64,000 bases of DNA from Microbacterium rhizosphaerae (GCF_034120055.1 NZ_CP139368.1:310001-374000); one strand, 5' to 3'; shown: positions 1 through 10,369, counted from the stretch's first letter. Program-made: numbers and translations. The notes: generated by a model not told the origin, from the letters alone.

Positions 1-1
1 C

Positions 2-820
2 CAGATCGTCAGCCCCGAGCGCATCCAGGGTGAGCTCGTGCGGCTGATGCAGACGGACGACCCGGTCCGCGGCATCCGTCTGCTCGTCGACACCGGCCTG
101 ATGTCCGAGTTCCTGCCCGAGATCCCTGCGCTGCGGCTCGAGATCGACGAGCATCACCATCACAAGGACGTCTACGAGCACTCGCTGACCGTGCTGCGCC
201 AGGCGATCGAGCTCGAAGGCGAACGGCGCCCGGATGCGGCGCCCGACGTGCCGCTGCGCTTGGCGGCCCTCCTCCACGACATCGGAAAGCCGTCGACCCG
301 TCGACTCGAGCCGGGCGGCGGCGTGTCGTTCCACCACCACGACGCCAAGGGTGCGCGCCTGGCCCGGCGGCGCCTGAAGGAGCTGCGGTTCGACTCCGCG
401 ACCATCGACTCGGTCACCCAGCTCATCGACCAGCACCTGCGGTTCTTCGGCTACGCCGAGGGCGCGTGGACCGATTCCGCCGTGCGGCGCTACGTGCGGG
501 ATGCGGGCCCCCAGCTCGAGCGCCTGCACATCCTGACCCGTGCCGACGTGACGACCCGCAACAAGCGCAAGGCGGCACGGCTGGCCGGCGCCTACGACGA
601 CATCGAGCGGCGCATCGTCGAGCTCGCCGCGCAGGAGGAGCTCGACGCCATCCGCCCCGAGCTCGACGGCAACCGCATCCAGGAGATCCTCGGCATCGCG
701 CCGGGCCGAGAGGTCGGCGAGGCCTACCGCTTCCTGCTCGACGTGCGTCTGGACGAGGGCGTGATCGGACCGGATGCGGCGGAGCAGCGCCTGCGCGAGT
801 GGTGGGCCGCCCGCACCTGA
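2..820 (+). CDS. cca: CCA tRNA nucleotidyltransferase, C-terminal part (5' end outside window)
   Basis: The frame is already open at base 2 and ends at 820, giving 272 residues of the C-terminal part. The enzyme adds or repairs the CCA 3' end of tRNAs in the cytoplasm. An HD-type metal-binding domain is visible: HHHHKDVYEHSLTVLR followed by LAALLHDIGKPSTRR, then a second histidine stretch in VSFHHHDAKGA. This HD tail is typical of many bacterial CCA-adding enzymes; the nucleotidyltransferase head lies upstream of the window. In actinobacteria this gene usually sits near the replication origin, which fits dnaB nearby. The family call is firm; the extent upstream cannot be seen. Confidence 0.9.
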   Translation, partial: QIVSPERIQGELVRLMQTDDPVRGIRLLVDTGLMSEFLPEIPALRLEIDEHHHHKDVYEHSLTVLRQAIELEGERRPDAAPDVPLRLAALLHDIGKPSTRRLEPGGGVSFHHHDAKGARLARRRLKELRFDSATIDSVTQLIDQHLRFFGYAEGAWTDSAVRRYVRDAGPQLERLHILTRADVTTRNKRKAARLAGAYDDIERRIVELAAQEELDAIRPELDGNRIQEILGIAPGREVGEAYRFLLDVRLDEGVIGPDAAEQRLREWWAART

Positions 821-830
821 CGCGAGCTGC

Positions 831-838
831 TGCAGAAC
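831..838. promoter_or_regulatory. TGCAGAAC motif upstream of the GAF regulator
   Basis: TGCAGAAC stands at 831-838, with the variants CGCAGAAC at 883-890 and GGCAGAAC at 891-898. The exact inverse, GTTCTGCA, occurs before the aldehyde dehydrogenase gene at 2320-2327. Shared use in both upstream regions suggests a binding site of the regulator between them. This is inference from sequence only. Confidence 0.35.
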
Positions 839-992
839 CGCGGAGATCTGCGCGGCGGCGGACGCTTCGACCATCTGGGGTCCGCAGAACGGCAGAACTC
901 TGCAGCTTCGTGGGTCGTGACATGCGCGGCGCGCCTCGGCAGCGACACCCGGCCTACACTGGGCCCAGCACCGTCGCTCGAACGGAGCCTGC

Positions 993-2312
993 ATGTCCTC
1001 GCCGTGGACTCCTCGCCGTCCGGGATCGCCTGACGCATCCCGCCTGCTCATCGAGCGCGCCCACGACGAGTTCGTGAGCGGCAACAGCGCCGATCCGCGG
1101 CTCGCCGACATCCGCGGCATCGTGCGCGACAGCTGGCGGCGCTCACTCGAGAGTCTCGTGGGCGTCGAGGGGCTCCCTCCCCTGGCGCTGGATGCCGAGC
1201 AGCTCGAGCGGCTGCGCAGCGAGCATCCGCTGGCCGGTGTCATCGACATGATCCGCGGCCTGCTGATGCCGGGCGATCCGACCGACTCCGGAGTCGTCGT
1301 CGCGGTCGGCGATGCGGCCGGCCGTCTGCTGTGGGTCGAGGGCGACGCGCACGTGCGGACGCTGACCGGCGACATGGGCTTCATCGCGGGTGCGGACTGG
1401 TCGGAGGATGCCGTGGGCACCTCCGCCCCGGGCACCTCGCTCGCGCTGGATCGCTCGGTGCAGATCCGCGGGGCGGAGCACTTCAACCGGCTCGTGCAGC
1501 CGTGGTCGTGCACCGCGGCACCGGTTCACGACCCGGAGACCCGCCGTGTGCTCGGCGTGATCGACGTGACAGGCGGCGAGCCGGTCGTCTCTCCGCAGGC
1601 GCAGCTGCTGGTGGATGCCACCGCCCGCGCCGTGGAGGGCGAGCTGCTGCTCAGCCGCATGCGGGCTCGCGCACAGAGCCGTGCGCCGCGACGCGCCTCC
1701 CCCCGATCGGCCCCGGTGCGCGCGACGCTGTCGGTCCTGGGTCGCAGCAAGGCGCTTCTCGAGGTCGCGATGGACGAGGGCGAGCACGTCGCCGAGGTCA
1801 CGACCCGCCACGCCGAGCTGCTGCTCATGCTCGCCACGCACCGCCAGGGCCTCTCGGCCGAGCGCCTGGCCGAGCTCGTCTACGCAGACCCCGGTGCGAC
1901 CGTCACGCTGCGTGCCGAGATGGTGCGGCTGCGCAAGACGCTCGAGCGCATCGCGCCCGATCTCGCGCCCGCATCCAAGCCCTATCGCCTCGACGTCCCG
2001 CTCGAGACGGATGCCGAGCAGGTCCTGTCTCTCCTGGACCGCGGCGCGCACCGGGTCGCACTCGCGGCCTACCGCGGTGACGCGCTTCCGGAGTCGACGG
2101 CCCCGGGAGTCGAGGAGTACCGCGACAACGTGCGCACTGCCCTGCGGGAGGCGCTGATGGCGGAGGCGAGCGTCGACGTGCTTCTGACGTTCGCGGAGAC
2201 GGATGCCGCGGCCGACGATGTCGAGCTGCTGCGGCTGTGCCTCTCGATGCTGCCGGCGCGATCGCCGCGCCGCGCGGGCCTCGTCGCCCGCATCGAGCGC
2301 CTCGAAGCCTGA
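993..2312 (+). CDS. GAF-domain transcriptional regulator (AcoR-like sensor, no sigma-54 domain)
   Basis: This 439-residue protein begins with a region like the N-terminus of AcoR-type activators (residues 15-85), followed by a GAF sensor domain (about 85-210, containing DMGFIAGADWSEDAVGTSAP). The C-terminal part (about 245-330) resembles a winged-helix DNA-binding domain (RHAELLLMLATHRQGLSAER and the helix after it). There is no AAA+ sigma-54 interaction domain, so it is not a canonical enhancer-binding protein. It lies 81 bp before an aldehyde dehydrogenase gene on the same strand and very likely controls it, as such pairs commonly do. A GGAG ribosome site precedes the ATG at a good distance. 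The inducer is unknown; an aldehyde or alcohol-derived signal is a guess from context. Confidence 0.75.
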   Translation: MSSPWTPRRPGSPDASRLLIERAHDEFVSGNSADPRLADIRGIVRDSWRRSLESLVGVEGLPPLALDAEQLERLRSEHPLAGVIDMIRGLLMPGDPTDSGVVVAVGDAAGRLLWVEGDAHVRTLTGDMGFIAGADWSEDAVGTSAPGTSLALDRSVQIRGAEHFNRLVQPWSCTAAPVHDPETRRVLGVIDVTGGEPVVSPQAQLLVDATARAVEGELLLSRMRARAQSRAPRRASPRSAPVRATLSVLGRSKALLEVAMDEGEHVAEVTTRHAELLLMLATHRQGLSAERLAELVYADPGATVTLRAEMVRLRKTLERIAPDLAPASKPYRLDVPLETDAEQVLSLLDRGAHRVALAAYRGDALPESTAPGVEEYRDNVRTALREALMAEASVDVLLTFAETDAAADDVELLRLCLSMLPARSPRRAGLVARIERLEA

Positions 2313-2319
2313 GCGCAAC

Positions 2320-2327
2320 GTTCTGCA
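2320..2327. promoter_or_regulatory. GTTCTGCA motif before aldehyde dehydrogenase
   Basis: GTTCTGCA is the reverse complement of the TGCAGAAC seen before the upstream regulator gene. It stands 67 bp before the aldehyde dehydrogenase start, a suitable place for an activator site. Confidence 0.35.
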
Positions 2328-2393
2328 ACCTTCCGGCGCCTACCGTCGACGCATCGCGGCACAGAAGCCGCGGACAACGTCGAAGGAGACACC

Positions 2394-3944
<1,551 letters not shown>

Positions 3945-3957
3945 GCCGGTATCCGGA

Positions 3958-3989
3958 CCCGGGCGGAGGTCCCCCAGACTCCGCCCGGG
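3958..3989 (+). terminator. Hairpin between aldehyde dehydrogenase and DUF779 genes
   Basis: A perfect 10-bp stem (3958-3967 pairing with 3980-3989) encloses a 12-nt loop. There is no T-run, as is common in high-GC actinobacteria. It could be a partial terminator or an mRNA-stabilising stem, since the next gene begins only 27 bp later. Confidence 0.55.
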
Positions 3990-4015
3990 GTCGCCCATTC
4001 ACGGAGGAGAGCGGA

Positions 4016-4393
4016 ATGACGGAGCGCGTGGCGGTGACGGATGCCGCGGCATCCCTCCTGCGCGAACTCACGGCACAGCACGGGCCGCTGATGTTCCATC
4101 AGTCCGGTGGATGCTGCGACGGCAGCTCGCCGATGTGCTACCCGGTCGGGATGTTCCTGACGGGTCCCGGCGACGTGGATCTCGGCACGATCGACGTCGG
4201 CCTGGACGACCCGATCCGGGTCTACATGTCGCACGCGCAGTTCGAGTACTGGAAGTACACGCACCTCACGATCGACGTGGTGCCGGGACGCGGCGCGGGC
4301 TTCTCGGTGGAAGGCCCGACGGGCATGCGGTTCCTCATCCGCAGCCGGATGCTCGACGAGTCCGAGCTCGCGCACTTCGGCCTGGCCGGCTGA
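4016..4393 (+). CDS. DUF779 family protein
   Basis: This 125-residue protein matches the DUF779 family, whose members are small cytoplasmic proteins found beside aldehyde dehydrogenases. The conserved Cys-rich stretch GGCCDGSSPMCYP (residues about 32-44) and the segment FEYWKYTHLTIDVVPGRGAGF are visible. The biochemical role of the family is not established; the cysteines and the neighbour suggest a metal or thiol role in aldehyde oxidation. The ATG at 4016 is preceded by ACGGAGGAGAG, a strong ribosome site. Confidence 0.85.
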   Translation: MTERVAVTDAAASLLRELTAQHGPLMFHQSGGCCDGSSPMCYPVGMFLTGPGDVDLGTIDVGLDDPIRVYMSHAQFEYWKYTHLTIDVVPGRGAGFSVEGPTGMRFLIRSRMLDESELAHFGLAG

Positions 4394-4444
4394 CGATCAC
4401 CCCCTTCGCATCCCGGGGAGGGCCAGACCAGGCAGCTGCGGACG

Positions 4445-4450
4445 TAGGCT
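4445..4450 (+). promoter_or_regulatory. -10 hexamer TAGGCT of a leaderless gene
   Basis: TAGGCT lies 7 nt before the ATG at 4458 and there is no ribosome site between. The transcript probably starts at the start codon. Confidence 0.5.
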
Positions 4451-4457
4451 CAGGGCC

Positions 4458-4910
4458 ATGTATGGATACGGAATGGCCGGGGTCGGCTGGATCGCCGTCA
4501 TCTTCCTCTGGCTGATCGCGCTCGCGGCCCTGTTCGGCATCATCTACGCGGCTGTGCGGCTCGCCGCACTCCATGCGCTCAAGGCGCACACCCGCTGGCT
4601 CGACTCCGGCCGGCCCAGCGGCGGCTCGCACGTCTACCCGGCGGCACAGCAGCCGTACCCGGTCTATCCGAGCGCACAGCCCGGCCAGCCCGCACAGCCC
4701 AGCCCCCAGCCCGGCCATCCGGGCACGCAACCCGGTTATCCTGTGCCGCCATCGACGACCGGCCAGCCCTATCCCGGCTACCCGGGAGGACAGCAGGCAT
4801 ATGGAGGCCCTCAGCCCCCTCAGCCCCCGCAGCCGACGCCGCCGCTCCCCCACTCCGGCCGGGACGACCAGCCCGACCCCGAAGAGCCGTCCGGCCGCGC
4901 CGAAGCCTGA
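4458..4910 (+). CDS. Small membrane protein with Pro/Gln/Tyr-rich cytoplasmic or surface tail
   Basis: This 150-residue protein has one strong membrane span near the N-terminus (residues about 6-30, GWIAVIFLWLIALAALFGII). A long low-complexity tail follows, rich in Pro, Gln, Gly and Tyr, with repeated PGQPAQPSPQPG- and YPGYP-like units. Such tails are common in actinobacterial membrane proteins and give no specific function. It stands alone, converging with the response regulator gene to its right. No family is recognised. Confidence 0.7.
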   Translation: MYGYGMAGVGWIAVIFLWLIALAALFGIIYAAVRLAALHALKAHTRWLDSGRPSGGSHVYPAAQQPYPVYPSAQPGQPAQPSPQPGHPGTQPGYPVPPSTTGQPYPGYPGGQQAYGGPQPPQPPQPTPPLPHSGRDDQPDPEEPSGRAEA

Positions 4911-4922
4911 GGAGCAACAGGC

Positions 4923-5528
4923 TCAGAGCCAGCCGCTCTCCTCGGCGATGCGGGCCGCGTCTGCGCGATTGCGGGCGCCGGTCTTGCCGATCGCGCTCGA
5001 CAGGTGATTGCGCACGGTGCCCTCGGACAGGTGCAGGATGCGGGCGATGTCGGCGATCGACCCTCCCGTGAGCGCGACGCCGAGCACATCGGTCTCACGC
5101 TCGGTCAGGGGCGAATCGCCCTGTGCGAGCGACTCCGCGGCCAGTGCGGGGTCCACGACGCGAAGTCCCTGCGCGACGCGCCGCACGGCATCGGCCAGCT
5201 GCGGGGCAGGCGTGTCCTTCACGACGAAGCCGGCTGCGCCGGCCTGCATCGCGCGCTTGAGATATCCCGGCCGCCCGAAGGTCGTGACCATCAGCGCGCG
5301 GCACGATGGGACCCTCGTGCGCAGCTCGGCGGCGGCCGCGATCCCGTCCATCCCGGGCATCTCGATGTCGAGCAGGGCGACGTCGGCGCTCGCGGCCAGG
5401 GCCGCGGGGGCCACCTCGTCTCCGCGGCCGACTTCGGCGACCACCTCGATGTCGGACTCGAGGCTGAGCAGCGCCGATAGAGCGCCGCGCACGAGCGCCT
5501 GATCGTCGGCGATCAGCAGCCGGATCAC
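4923..5528 (-). CDS. NarL/LuxR-family response regulator
   Basis: This 201-residue regulator has a receiver domain (residues 1-120) with acidic residues Asp8/Asp9, phospho-acceptor Asp54 in LLDIEMPGMDG and conserved Lys104. A LuxR-type helix-turn-helix follows (about 138-195: LTERETDVLGVALTGGSIAD, then SEGTVRNHLSSAIGK). It is the partner of the histidine kinase just upstream; the GTG start at 5528 overlaps the kinase stop in a GTGA junction, implying translational coupling. The frame stays open far upstream, but the kinase and the coupling fix the GTG start. It probably controls the adjacent ABC exporter. Confidence 0.92.
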   Translation of the reverse strand: MIRLLIADDQALVRGALSALLSLESDIEVVAEVGRGDEVAPAALAASADVALLDIEMPGMDGIAAAAELRTRVPSCRALMVTTFGRPGYLKRAMQAGAAGFVVKDTPAPQLADAVRRVAQGLRVVDPALAAESLAQGDSPLTERETDVLGVALTGGSIADIARILHLSEGTVRNHLSSAIGKTGARNRADAARIAEESGWL

Positions 5529-6676
5529 AGGGTCACCTCGAGCCGGAATCCGCCCAGCTCGCTGCGACCGACCGACAGTATTCCGCCCGCGGCATCCACG
5601 CGCTCCCGCAGTCCGGACAGCCCCGTCCCGGATCCGGACTCGACCGGCCCGACCCCGTCGTCCTCGACCGACACCACACGGGAGTCGAGACGGATGCGGC
5701 AGCGCCGCGCCTGTGCGTGGCGCACGACGTTCGTCACGCCCTCGCGCACGACCCATCCGGCCAGCTCCCGGTGCTCGGGGGGCACGGCATCCGTCGTCGA
5801 GGGCGCGTCGAGCGAGATGTCCGCCGCCGACAGGGCGACGCGGGCGGCCGCGAGCTCCCCGCTGATGCTCACGCCGCGGAAGCCGGCGACCGTCGCGCGC
5901 ACGTCGGCGAGAGCTCCGCGCGCGAGCCCCTCGACCTCGGCCATCTCGGCCTTCGCCCGCTCGGGGTCGACGTCGACGAGCCGCCCCGCGAGCTCGCTCT
6001 TCACCGTGATCACGGTGAGCGAGTGGCCCAGGATGTCGTGGATGTCGCGCGCCACCCGTCCGCGCTCGCGCTCCGCGGCGATGCGCTCGACCTCCCGCTG
6101 CGCGAGGCGGGTCTGGTTGACAGCGACGATCGACCGCATGAACGCGGCCATCATGAGCGATATCGACGCGATGATCGCCGGCACCCACAGCACGTTCGCG
6201 TTCCAGCCCTGGTGGATGACGTCGAAGACGAGAGCCAGCGCCGAGAGCCCGAGGATCGAGGTCCAGGTGAGCTGCCAGGGCACGACGGCCGTGGCGACGA
6301 GGACGCCGACATAGGTCCAGACCGCGCATACCTGCCAGTCGAGCCACGGCCACAAGGCGAACGACAGCGCGAAGACCGCGGCGATGACGAGAAGGCGGCC
6401 GCGGAGACCAAGAGTCCAGTTGAGAGGCGTGGCCGCGAGGAAGGCCAGGGCATACCCGCACAGCAGGACGATGCCGACGGTCGCCGAGGCCGTCGAACCG
6501 GCGACCTGGACGATCTGCGTGCCGGCGCTGATCAGCCAGATGAGGGATATGCCGCCGCCGATATACCAGCGGCGCGCGCCAGGAGACCACAGCACCGAGG
6601 GTCGGGTCAGACCCTCCCCGACACGTGTGCCGGCCGACAGCACCGGCCAGCGCGGACCGTACCGATCGTCGCTCAT
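5525..6676 (-). CDS. DesK-type sensor histidine kinase
   Basis: This 383-residue kinase has about four or five membrane spans in residues 45-185, a HisKA_3 dimerisation helix with phospho-acceptor His213 in RVARDIHDILGHSLTVI, and a C-terminal ATP-binding domain with VVREGVTNVVRHAQARRC and VEDDGVGPVESGSGTGLSGL. No periplasmic or cytoplasmic ligand domain is evident, so sensing is likely within the membrane, as in DesK or LiaS relatives. A GAGGTGAGG ribosome site precedes the ATG. Downstream of the ABC exporter genes on the same strand, it likely senses membrane or antibiotic stress relieved by that exporter. Confidence 0.9.
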   Translation of the reverse strand: MSDDRYGPRWPVLSAGTRVGEGLTRPSVLWSPGARRWYIGGGISLIWLISAGTQIVQVAGSTASATVGIVLLCGYALAFLAATPLNWTLGLRGRLLVIAAVFALSFALWPWLDWQVCAVWTYVGVLVATAVVPWQLTWTSILGLSALALVFDVIHQGWNANVLWVPAIIASISLMMAAFMRSIVAVNQTRLAQREVERIAAERERGRVARDIHDILGHSLTVITVKSELAGRLVDVDPERAKAEMAEVEGLARGALADVRATVAGFRGVSISGELAAARVALSAADISLDAPSTTDAVPPEHRELAGWVVREGVTNVVRHAQARRCRIRLDSRVVSVEDDGVGPVESGSGTGLSGLRERVDAAGGILSVGRSELGGFRLEVTL

Positions 6677-6707
6677 GACCTCACCTCGCTCTCACCCTAG
6701 AGCCCGG

Positions 6708-6739
6708 CCGTCCTCCAACGCCGAGGCGTCGGAGGACGG
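6708..6739 (-). terminator. Hairpin between ABC permease and histidine kinase genes
   Basis: Two 15-nt arms (6708-6722 and 6725-6739) pair with a single mismatch. It lies after the permease stop and before the kinase start on the minus strand, so it may end most exporter transcripts while some read into the kinase and regulator genes. Confidence 0.6.
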
Positions 6740-6746
6740 CGTCCGC

Positions 6747-7574
6747 TCACCCTCGCTTGGTGTCGCGCCGGAAGAAGAAGACCGTCCCGGCGAGGAAGAT
6801 GCCGAGCCACACCAGGGCGTTCACGAGCCACAGGATGTCGAACGAGTCGCCGGTCAGCGGCGCGCGCGCCATCTGCCCGATGCCGTAGACGGGCGTGAAC
6901 TTCGCGATCGTCTGCAGGAAGTCCGGCATGTTGTTGAGCGGGTAGAAGATGCCGCCGATGAACGAGAGGAGCACGATCGCGAGGCTCGTGATCTGCGCCG
7001 CGTTCTCACCGGGCACCATGTAGCCGACCATCAGCCCGAGGGTGGTGAACACCGCGCTGGCGAGCACCCAGCTCGTGAGGCCCGTGACGATCCACTGGGC
7101 CGGAGTGAGGTGCACCCCGGCGATGGCGCCGGTGATGTAGGTCGCGATGACCGCGAGCAGACCGAGGAGCATGCCGGCGATCATCTTGATGATGACGTTG
7201 ACGAACGGGTTCAGCGGCGTGAGGAGCAGCTGCCTGCTCCAGCCCTGCGCGCGCTCGACGGCGACGGCGGCGCCGGTCTGCGTGGCGGACATCATCGCGC
7301 CGTACATGGCCATCGAGACCATGATGTAGGCCGCGACGGACGGTCCGCCGGCCGAGATCGGCGTCTCGGTGAGGGGCACGGTGAGGAACCGGCCGCCGAT
7401 GACGATGAACATCAGCACCGGGAACGCGATCGTGAAGATGAGCGTCCGGCGGTTGCGCAACTTGCGCGCGAGCTCGATGCCCAGGTAGGTCACGTTGAAT
7501 CCCCCGAGCGGCGGCACACGGCGGTCGAGCCGCACGCGATCCGCGGGGGCGGCTGCAGCGGGCGTGGGGATCAT
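6747..7574 (-). CDS. ABC-2 type exporter permease
   Basis: This 275-residue integral membrane protein has about six spans typical of ABC2_membrane permeases of drug or lipid exporters: after a short cytoplasmic start, spans near residues 45-65, 80-100, 125-150, 155-180, 185-205 and 245-265. The motif FYPLNNMPDFLQTIAKFTPVYG before the last span is characteristic of the family. Its start overlaps the stop of the ATPase gene in an ATGA junction, so both halves are co-translated. The cargo is unknown; context with a DesK-type kinase favours a peptide antibiotic, drug or lipid. Confidence 0.9.
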   Translation of the reverse strand: MIPTPAAAAPADRVRLDRRVPPLGGFNVTYLGIELARKLRNRRTLIFTIAFPVLMFIVIGGRFLTVPLTETPISAGGPSVAAYIMVSMAMYGAMMSATQTGAAVAVERAQGWSRQLLLTPLNPFVNVIIKMIAGMLLGLLAVIATYITGAIAGVHLTPAQWIVTGLTSWVLASAVFTTLGLMVGYMVPGENAAQITSLAIVLLSFIGGIFYPLNNMPDFLQTIAKFTPVYGIGQMARAPLTGDSFDILWLVNALVWLGIFLAGTVFFFRRDTKRG

Positions 7575-8503
7575 GCTGCCTCTCCTTCCGAGGTGAGAGC
7601 GAGGAACACGCTCTCGAGGTTCTGCGGGGTGATCTCGACATCCCGGGCCGGCGTCTGCGTGAGCAGGTAGCGGGCCACGGCATCCGAGTCCTTCGTGTGG
7701 ATCGCGATGCGGTCGCCCTGCGCTTCGACGCTCTCGACGTCGGGCAGCGCGGCCAGAGCGACCTGATCGGCGCCGCGGAGAGTCGCGTGGACGACGCGGC
7801 CGGACACGAGGTTCTTGATCTCCGATGTCGTGCCGTCGGCGACGACGCGTCCCTGGCTCATGAGGACGATGCGGTCGGCGTACTCGTCGGCCTCATCGAG
7901 GTAGTGCGTTGCGAAGAGGACCGTGCGACCACGGGCCGCGTCGGCGCGGATGGAGCTCCAGAACGAGCGTCGGCCCTCGACATCCATCCCCGTCGTCGGC
8001 TCGTCGAGGATCAGCAGGCCGGGGTCGCTGAGCAGCGCCATCGCGAACCGCAGCCGCTGCTGCTGGCCTCCCGAGCACACTGCGACCTTGCGGTCCGCGA
8101 TCTCGCGGATGCCGGCACGCTCGAGCACCTCGTCGACCGGACGGGTCTCGGCGAAGAGGCTGGCCGTGAGCCGCAGGGTCTCGCGCACCGTGAGGTCCTT
8201 CAGCAGTCCGCCGGTCTGCAGCACGGCCGAGACGAGACCGTGGGCGATGGCGGCGCGCGGCGTGCGTCCGAAGACCTCGACCGAACCCGCATCCGGATGG
8301 GACAGACCGAGCAGCATGTCGATCGTCGTCGTCTTCCCGGCGCCGTTGGGGCCGAGGAACGCGACGATCTCGCCCGCGCGCACCGTCAGATCGACGCCGC
8401 GCACCGCGTGCACCTTCCCGAAGCTCTTCACGAGCCCGGCTGCGGCGATCGCCGTGACGGTCTCGACGCGCTCGCCCGGCGAGCGCACTGTGGTTGTTTC
8501 CAT
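7571..8503 (-). CDS. ABC exporter ATP-binding protein
   Basis: This 310-residue ATPase shows Walker A GPNGAGKTTT, a signature CSGGQQQRLRFAMALLSDP (first residue Cys rather than Leu), Walker B LLILDEPTTGMD and the switch His in LFATHYLDEADEYA. A C-terminal extension after residue 225 is usual in DrrA/CcmA-type exporters. It is the first gene of an ATPase-permease-kinase-regulator run. It energises the neighbouring ABC-2 permease; the substrate cannot be deduced. Confidence 0.92.
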   Translation of the reverse strand: METTTVRSPGERVETVTAIAAAGLVKSFGKVHAVRGVDLTVRAGEIVAFLGPNGAGKTTTIDMLLGLSHPDAGSVEVFGRTPRAAIAHGLVSAVLQTGGLLKDLTVRETLRLTASLFAETRPVDEVLERAGIREIADRKVAVCSGGQQQRLRFAMALLSDPGLLILDEPTTGMDVEGRRSFWSSIRADAARGRTVLFATHYLDEADEYADRIVLMSQGRVVADGTTSEIKNLVSGRVVHATLRGADQVALAALPDVESVEAQGDRIAIHTKDSDAVARYLLTQTPARDVEITPQNLESVFLALTSEGEAA

Positions 8504-8696
8504 GCATCCAGGATGCCCGCGCCCCGACGCGCACGATTCGTCCGGTCGTCACGATCCGGGTGTGACATCCGTCATGCCGTGTCTCGATTCGGTTACGAAT
8601 CATTCACCTCAGGCGACGGATCCGATGCCGCGGGTGAAGATAGTTCGTCATGCGGCGTCGACCCGGCGTGCGCAATTCTCGTTTCGAAGGGGAACC

Positions 8697-10325
8697 ATGA
8701 CTGTCCGTCGTTCCACTCGCGCCCGTCTGGGCCTGGCGATCGGCGCCGTCGGCGCGACCGCCGTCGTGCTCGCGGGTTGCGCCAGCACCAACAGCGGCGG
8801 TGGCAGCACCGCTGCCTCCAGCCAGCCGCTCATCATCGGCACCACCGACAAGATCACCTCGATCGACCCGGCCGGCTCGTACGACAACGGCTCGTTCGCA
8901 GTCATGAACCAGATCTACCCGTTCCTGCTGAACAGCAAGTACGGCACGGCCGAGGTCACGCCCGACATCGCCACGTCGGCCGAGTTCACATCGCCGACCG
9001 AGTACACCGTCAAGCTGAAGCCGGGTCTGAAGTACGCCAACGGCGACGCGCTCGACTCGTCCGACGTGAAGTTCTCGTTCGACCGCATGGTCAAGATCAA
9101 CGACCCCAACGGCCCTGCATCCCTCCTGGGCAACCTCGACAGCGTCGAGACGCCAGATGCCACGACCGTCGTGTTCCACCTCAAGAACCCGAACGACCAG
9201 ACGTGGGCCCAGGTGCTCTCGAGCCCCGCCGCTCCGATCGTCGACGAGAAGGTCTTCTCGGCCGACAAGGTCACGCCGGACAACACGATCGTCGAGGGCA
9301 AGGCCTTCGCCGGCCAGTACGAGATCAAGTCGTACAAGGTCAACCAGCTCATCGAGTACGTGCCCTACAAGGGCTACCAGGGCAACCTCGGCGCCCCGCA
9401 GAACTCGGGCGTCACGGTGAAGTACTACGCCGACCCGTCGAACGAGAAGCTCGACATCGGCAAGGGCAACATCGACGTGGCCTTCCCGAGCCTGTCGCCG
9501 TCCGACATCTCCGACCTCAAGACGAACAAGAACGTCAAGGTCGTCGACGGCCCCGGCGGCGCCATCCGCTACATCGTGTGGAACTTCAACACGATGCCGT
9601 TCGGCGCGACCGCGCAGGGCGCCGACGCCGCGAAGGCGCTCGCCGTCCGCCAGGCCGCCGCCGACCTCATCGACCGTCCGGCGATCGCGAAGGACGTCTA
9701 TCAGGACACCTTCACGCCGCTGTACTCGTACGTGGCGCAGGGCTTCACCGGCGCGAACGATTCCCTCAAGGGTCTCTACGGCGACGGCAAGGGCGGCCCC
9801 AGCCTCGACAAGGCCAAGCAGACGCTGCAGGCCGCGGGTGTCACCACGCCGGTCACGCTGAACCTCCAGTACAACGGCGACCACTACGGCGCCTCGTCGG
9901 GTGACGAGTACGCCAAGATCAAGGCGCAGCTCGAGAACGGCGGCCTGTTCACCGTCAACCTCGCGCAGACCGAGTGGGTCACGTACCAGAAGCAGCGCGT
10001 CGACGGCTACCCGGTCTATCAGCTGGGCTGGTTCCCGGACTTCTCGGATGCGGACAACTACCTGACGCCGTTCTTCTCCAAGGAGAACTTCCTGTCGAAC
10101 CACTACGACAACCCCCAGGTGCAGGACCTCCTCGCCAAGGAGGCCACGAACCCCGACGCGAATTCGCGCAAGCAGCAGATCGAGCAGATCCAGGACCTCG
10201 TCGCGAAGGACCTCTCGACGATCCCGCTCCTGCAGGGCACGCAGATCGCGGTCGTCGGCAAGGACGTCCAGGGCACGACCCTCGACGCCTCGTTCAAGTT
10301 CCGCTACGCACCGTTGCACAAGTAA
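8697..10325 (+). CDS. ABC transporter substrate-binding lipoprotein (family 5, peptide type)
   Basis: This 542-residue lipoprotein has a signal peptide with lipobox VVLAGC (Cys24), so it is anchored outside the membrane. The mature part matches extracellular solute-binding proteins family 5, with the signature-like segment VTPDIATSAEFTSPTEYTV and typical later motifs such as YQLGWFPDFSDADNYLTPFF. It would deliver peptides or similar solutes to the two permeases downstream. The ATG at 8697 is chosen because GAAGGGGAACC precedes it and the signal peptide starts there, although the frame is open further upstream. Confidence 0.93.
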   Translation: MTVRRSTRARLGLAIGAVGATAVVLAGCASTNSGGGSTAASSQPLIIGTTDKITSIDPAGSYDNGSFAVMNQIYPFLLNSKYGTAEVTPDIATSAEFTSPTEYTVKLKPGLKYANGDALDSSDVKFSFDRMVKINDPNGPASLLGNLDSVETPDATTVVFHLKNPNDQTWAQVLSSPAAPIVDEKVFSADKVTPDNTIVEGKAFAGQYEIKSYKVNQLIEYVPYKGYQGNLGAPQNSGVTVKYYADPSNEKLDIGKGNIDVAFPSLSPSDISDLKTNKNVKVVDGPGGAIRYIVWNFNTMPFGATAQGADAAKALAVRQAAADLIDRPAIAKDVYQDTFTPLYSYVAQGFTGANDSLKGLYGDGKGGPSLDKAKQTLQAAGVTTPVTLNLQYNGDHYGASSGDEYAKIKAQLENGGLFTVNLAQTEWVTYQKQRVDGYPVYQLGWFPDFSDADNYLTPFFSKENFLSNHYDNPQVQDLLAKEATNPDANSRKQQIEQIQDLVAKDLSTIPLLQGTQIAVVGKDVQGTTLDASFKFRYAPLHK

Positions 10326-10339
10326 GCAAGACCAGACCC

Positions 10340-10369
10340 GGGCCGGGAGGGGTTCGCCCCTCCCGGCCC
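10340..10369 (+). terminator. UUCG-capped hairpin between binding protein and permease genes
   Basis: Two perfectly complementary 13-nt arms (10340-10352 and 10357-10369) are capped by TTCG, a very stable RNA tetraloop. It probably attenuates read-through and protects the lipoprotein mRNA, giving more binding protein than permease. Confidence 0.75.
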
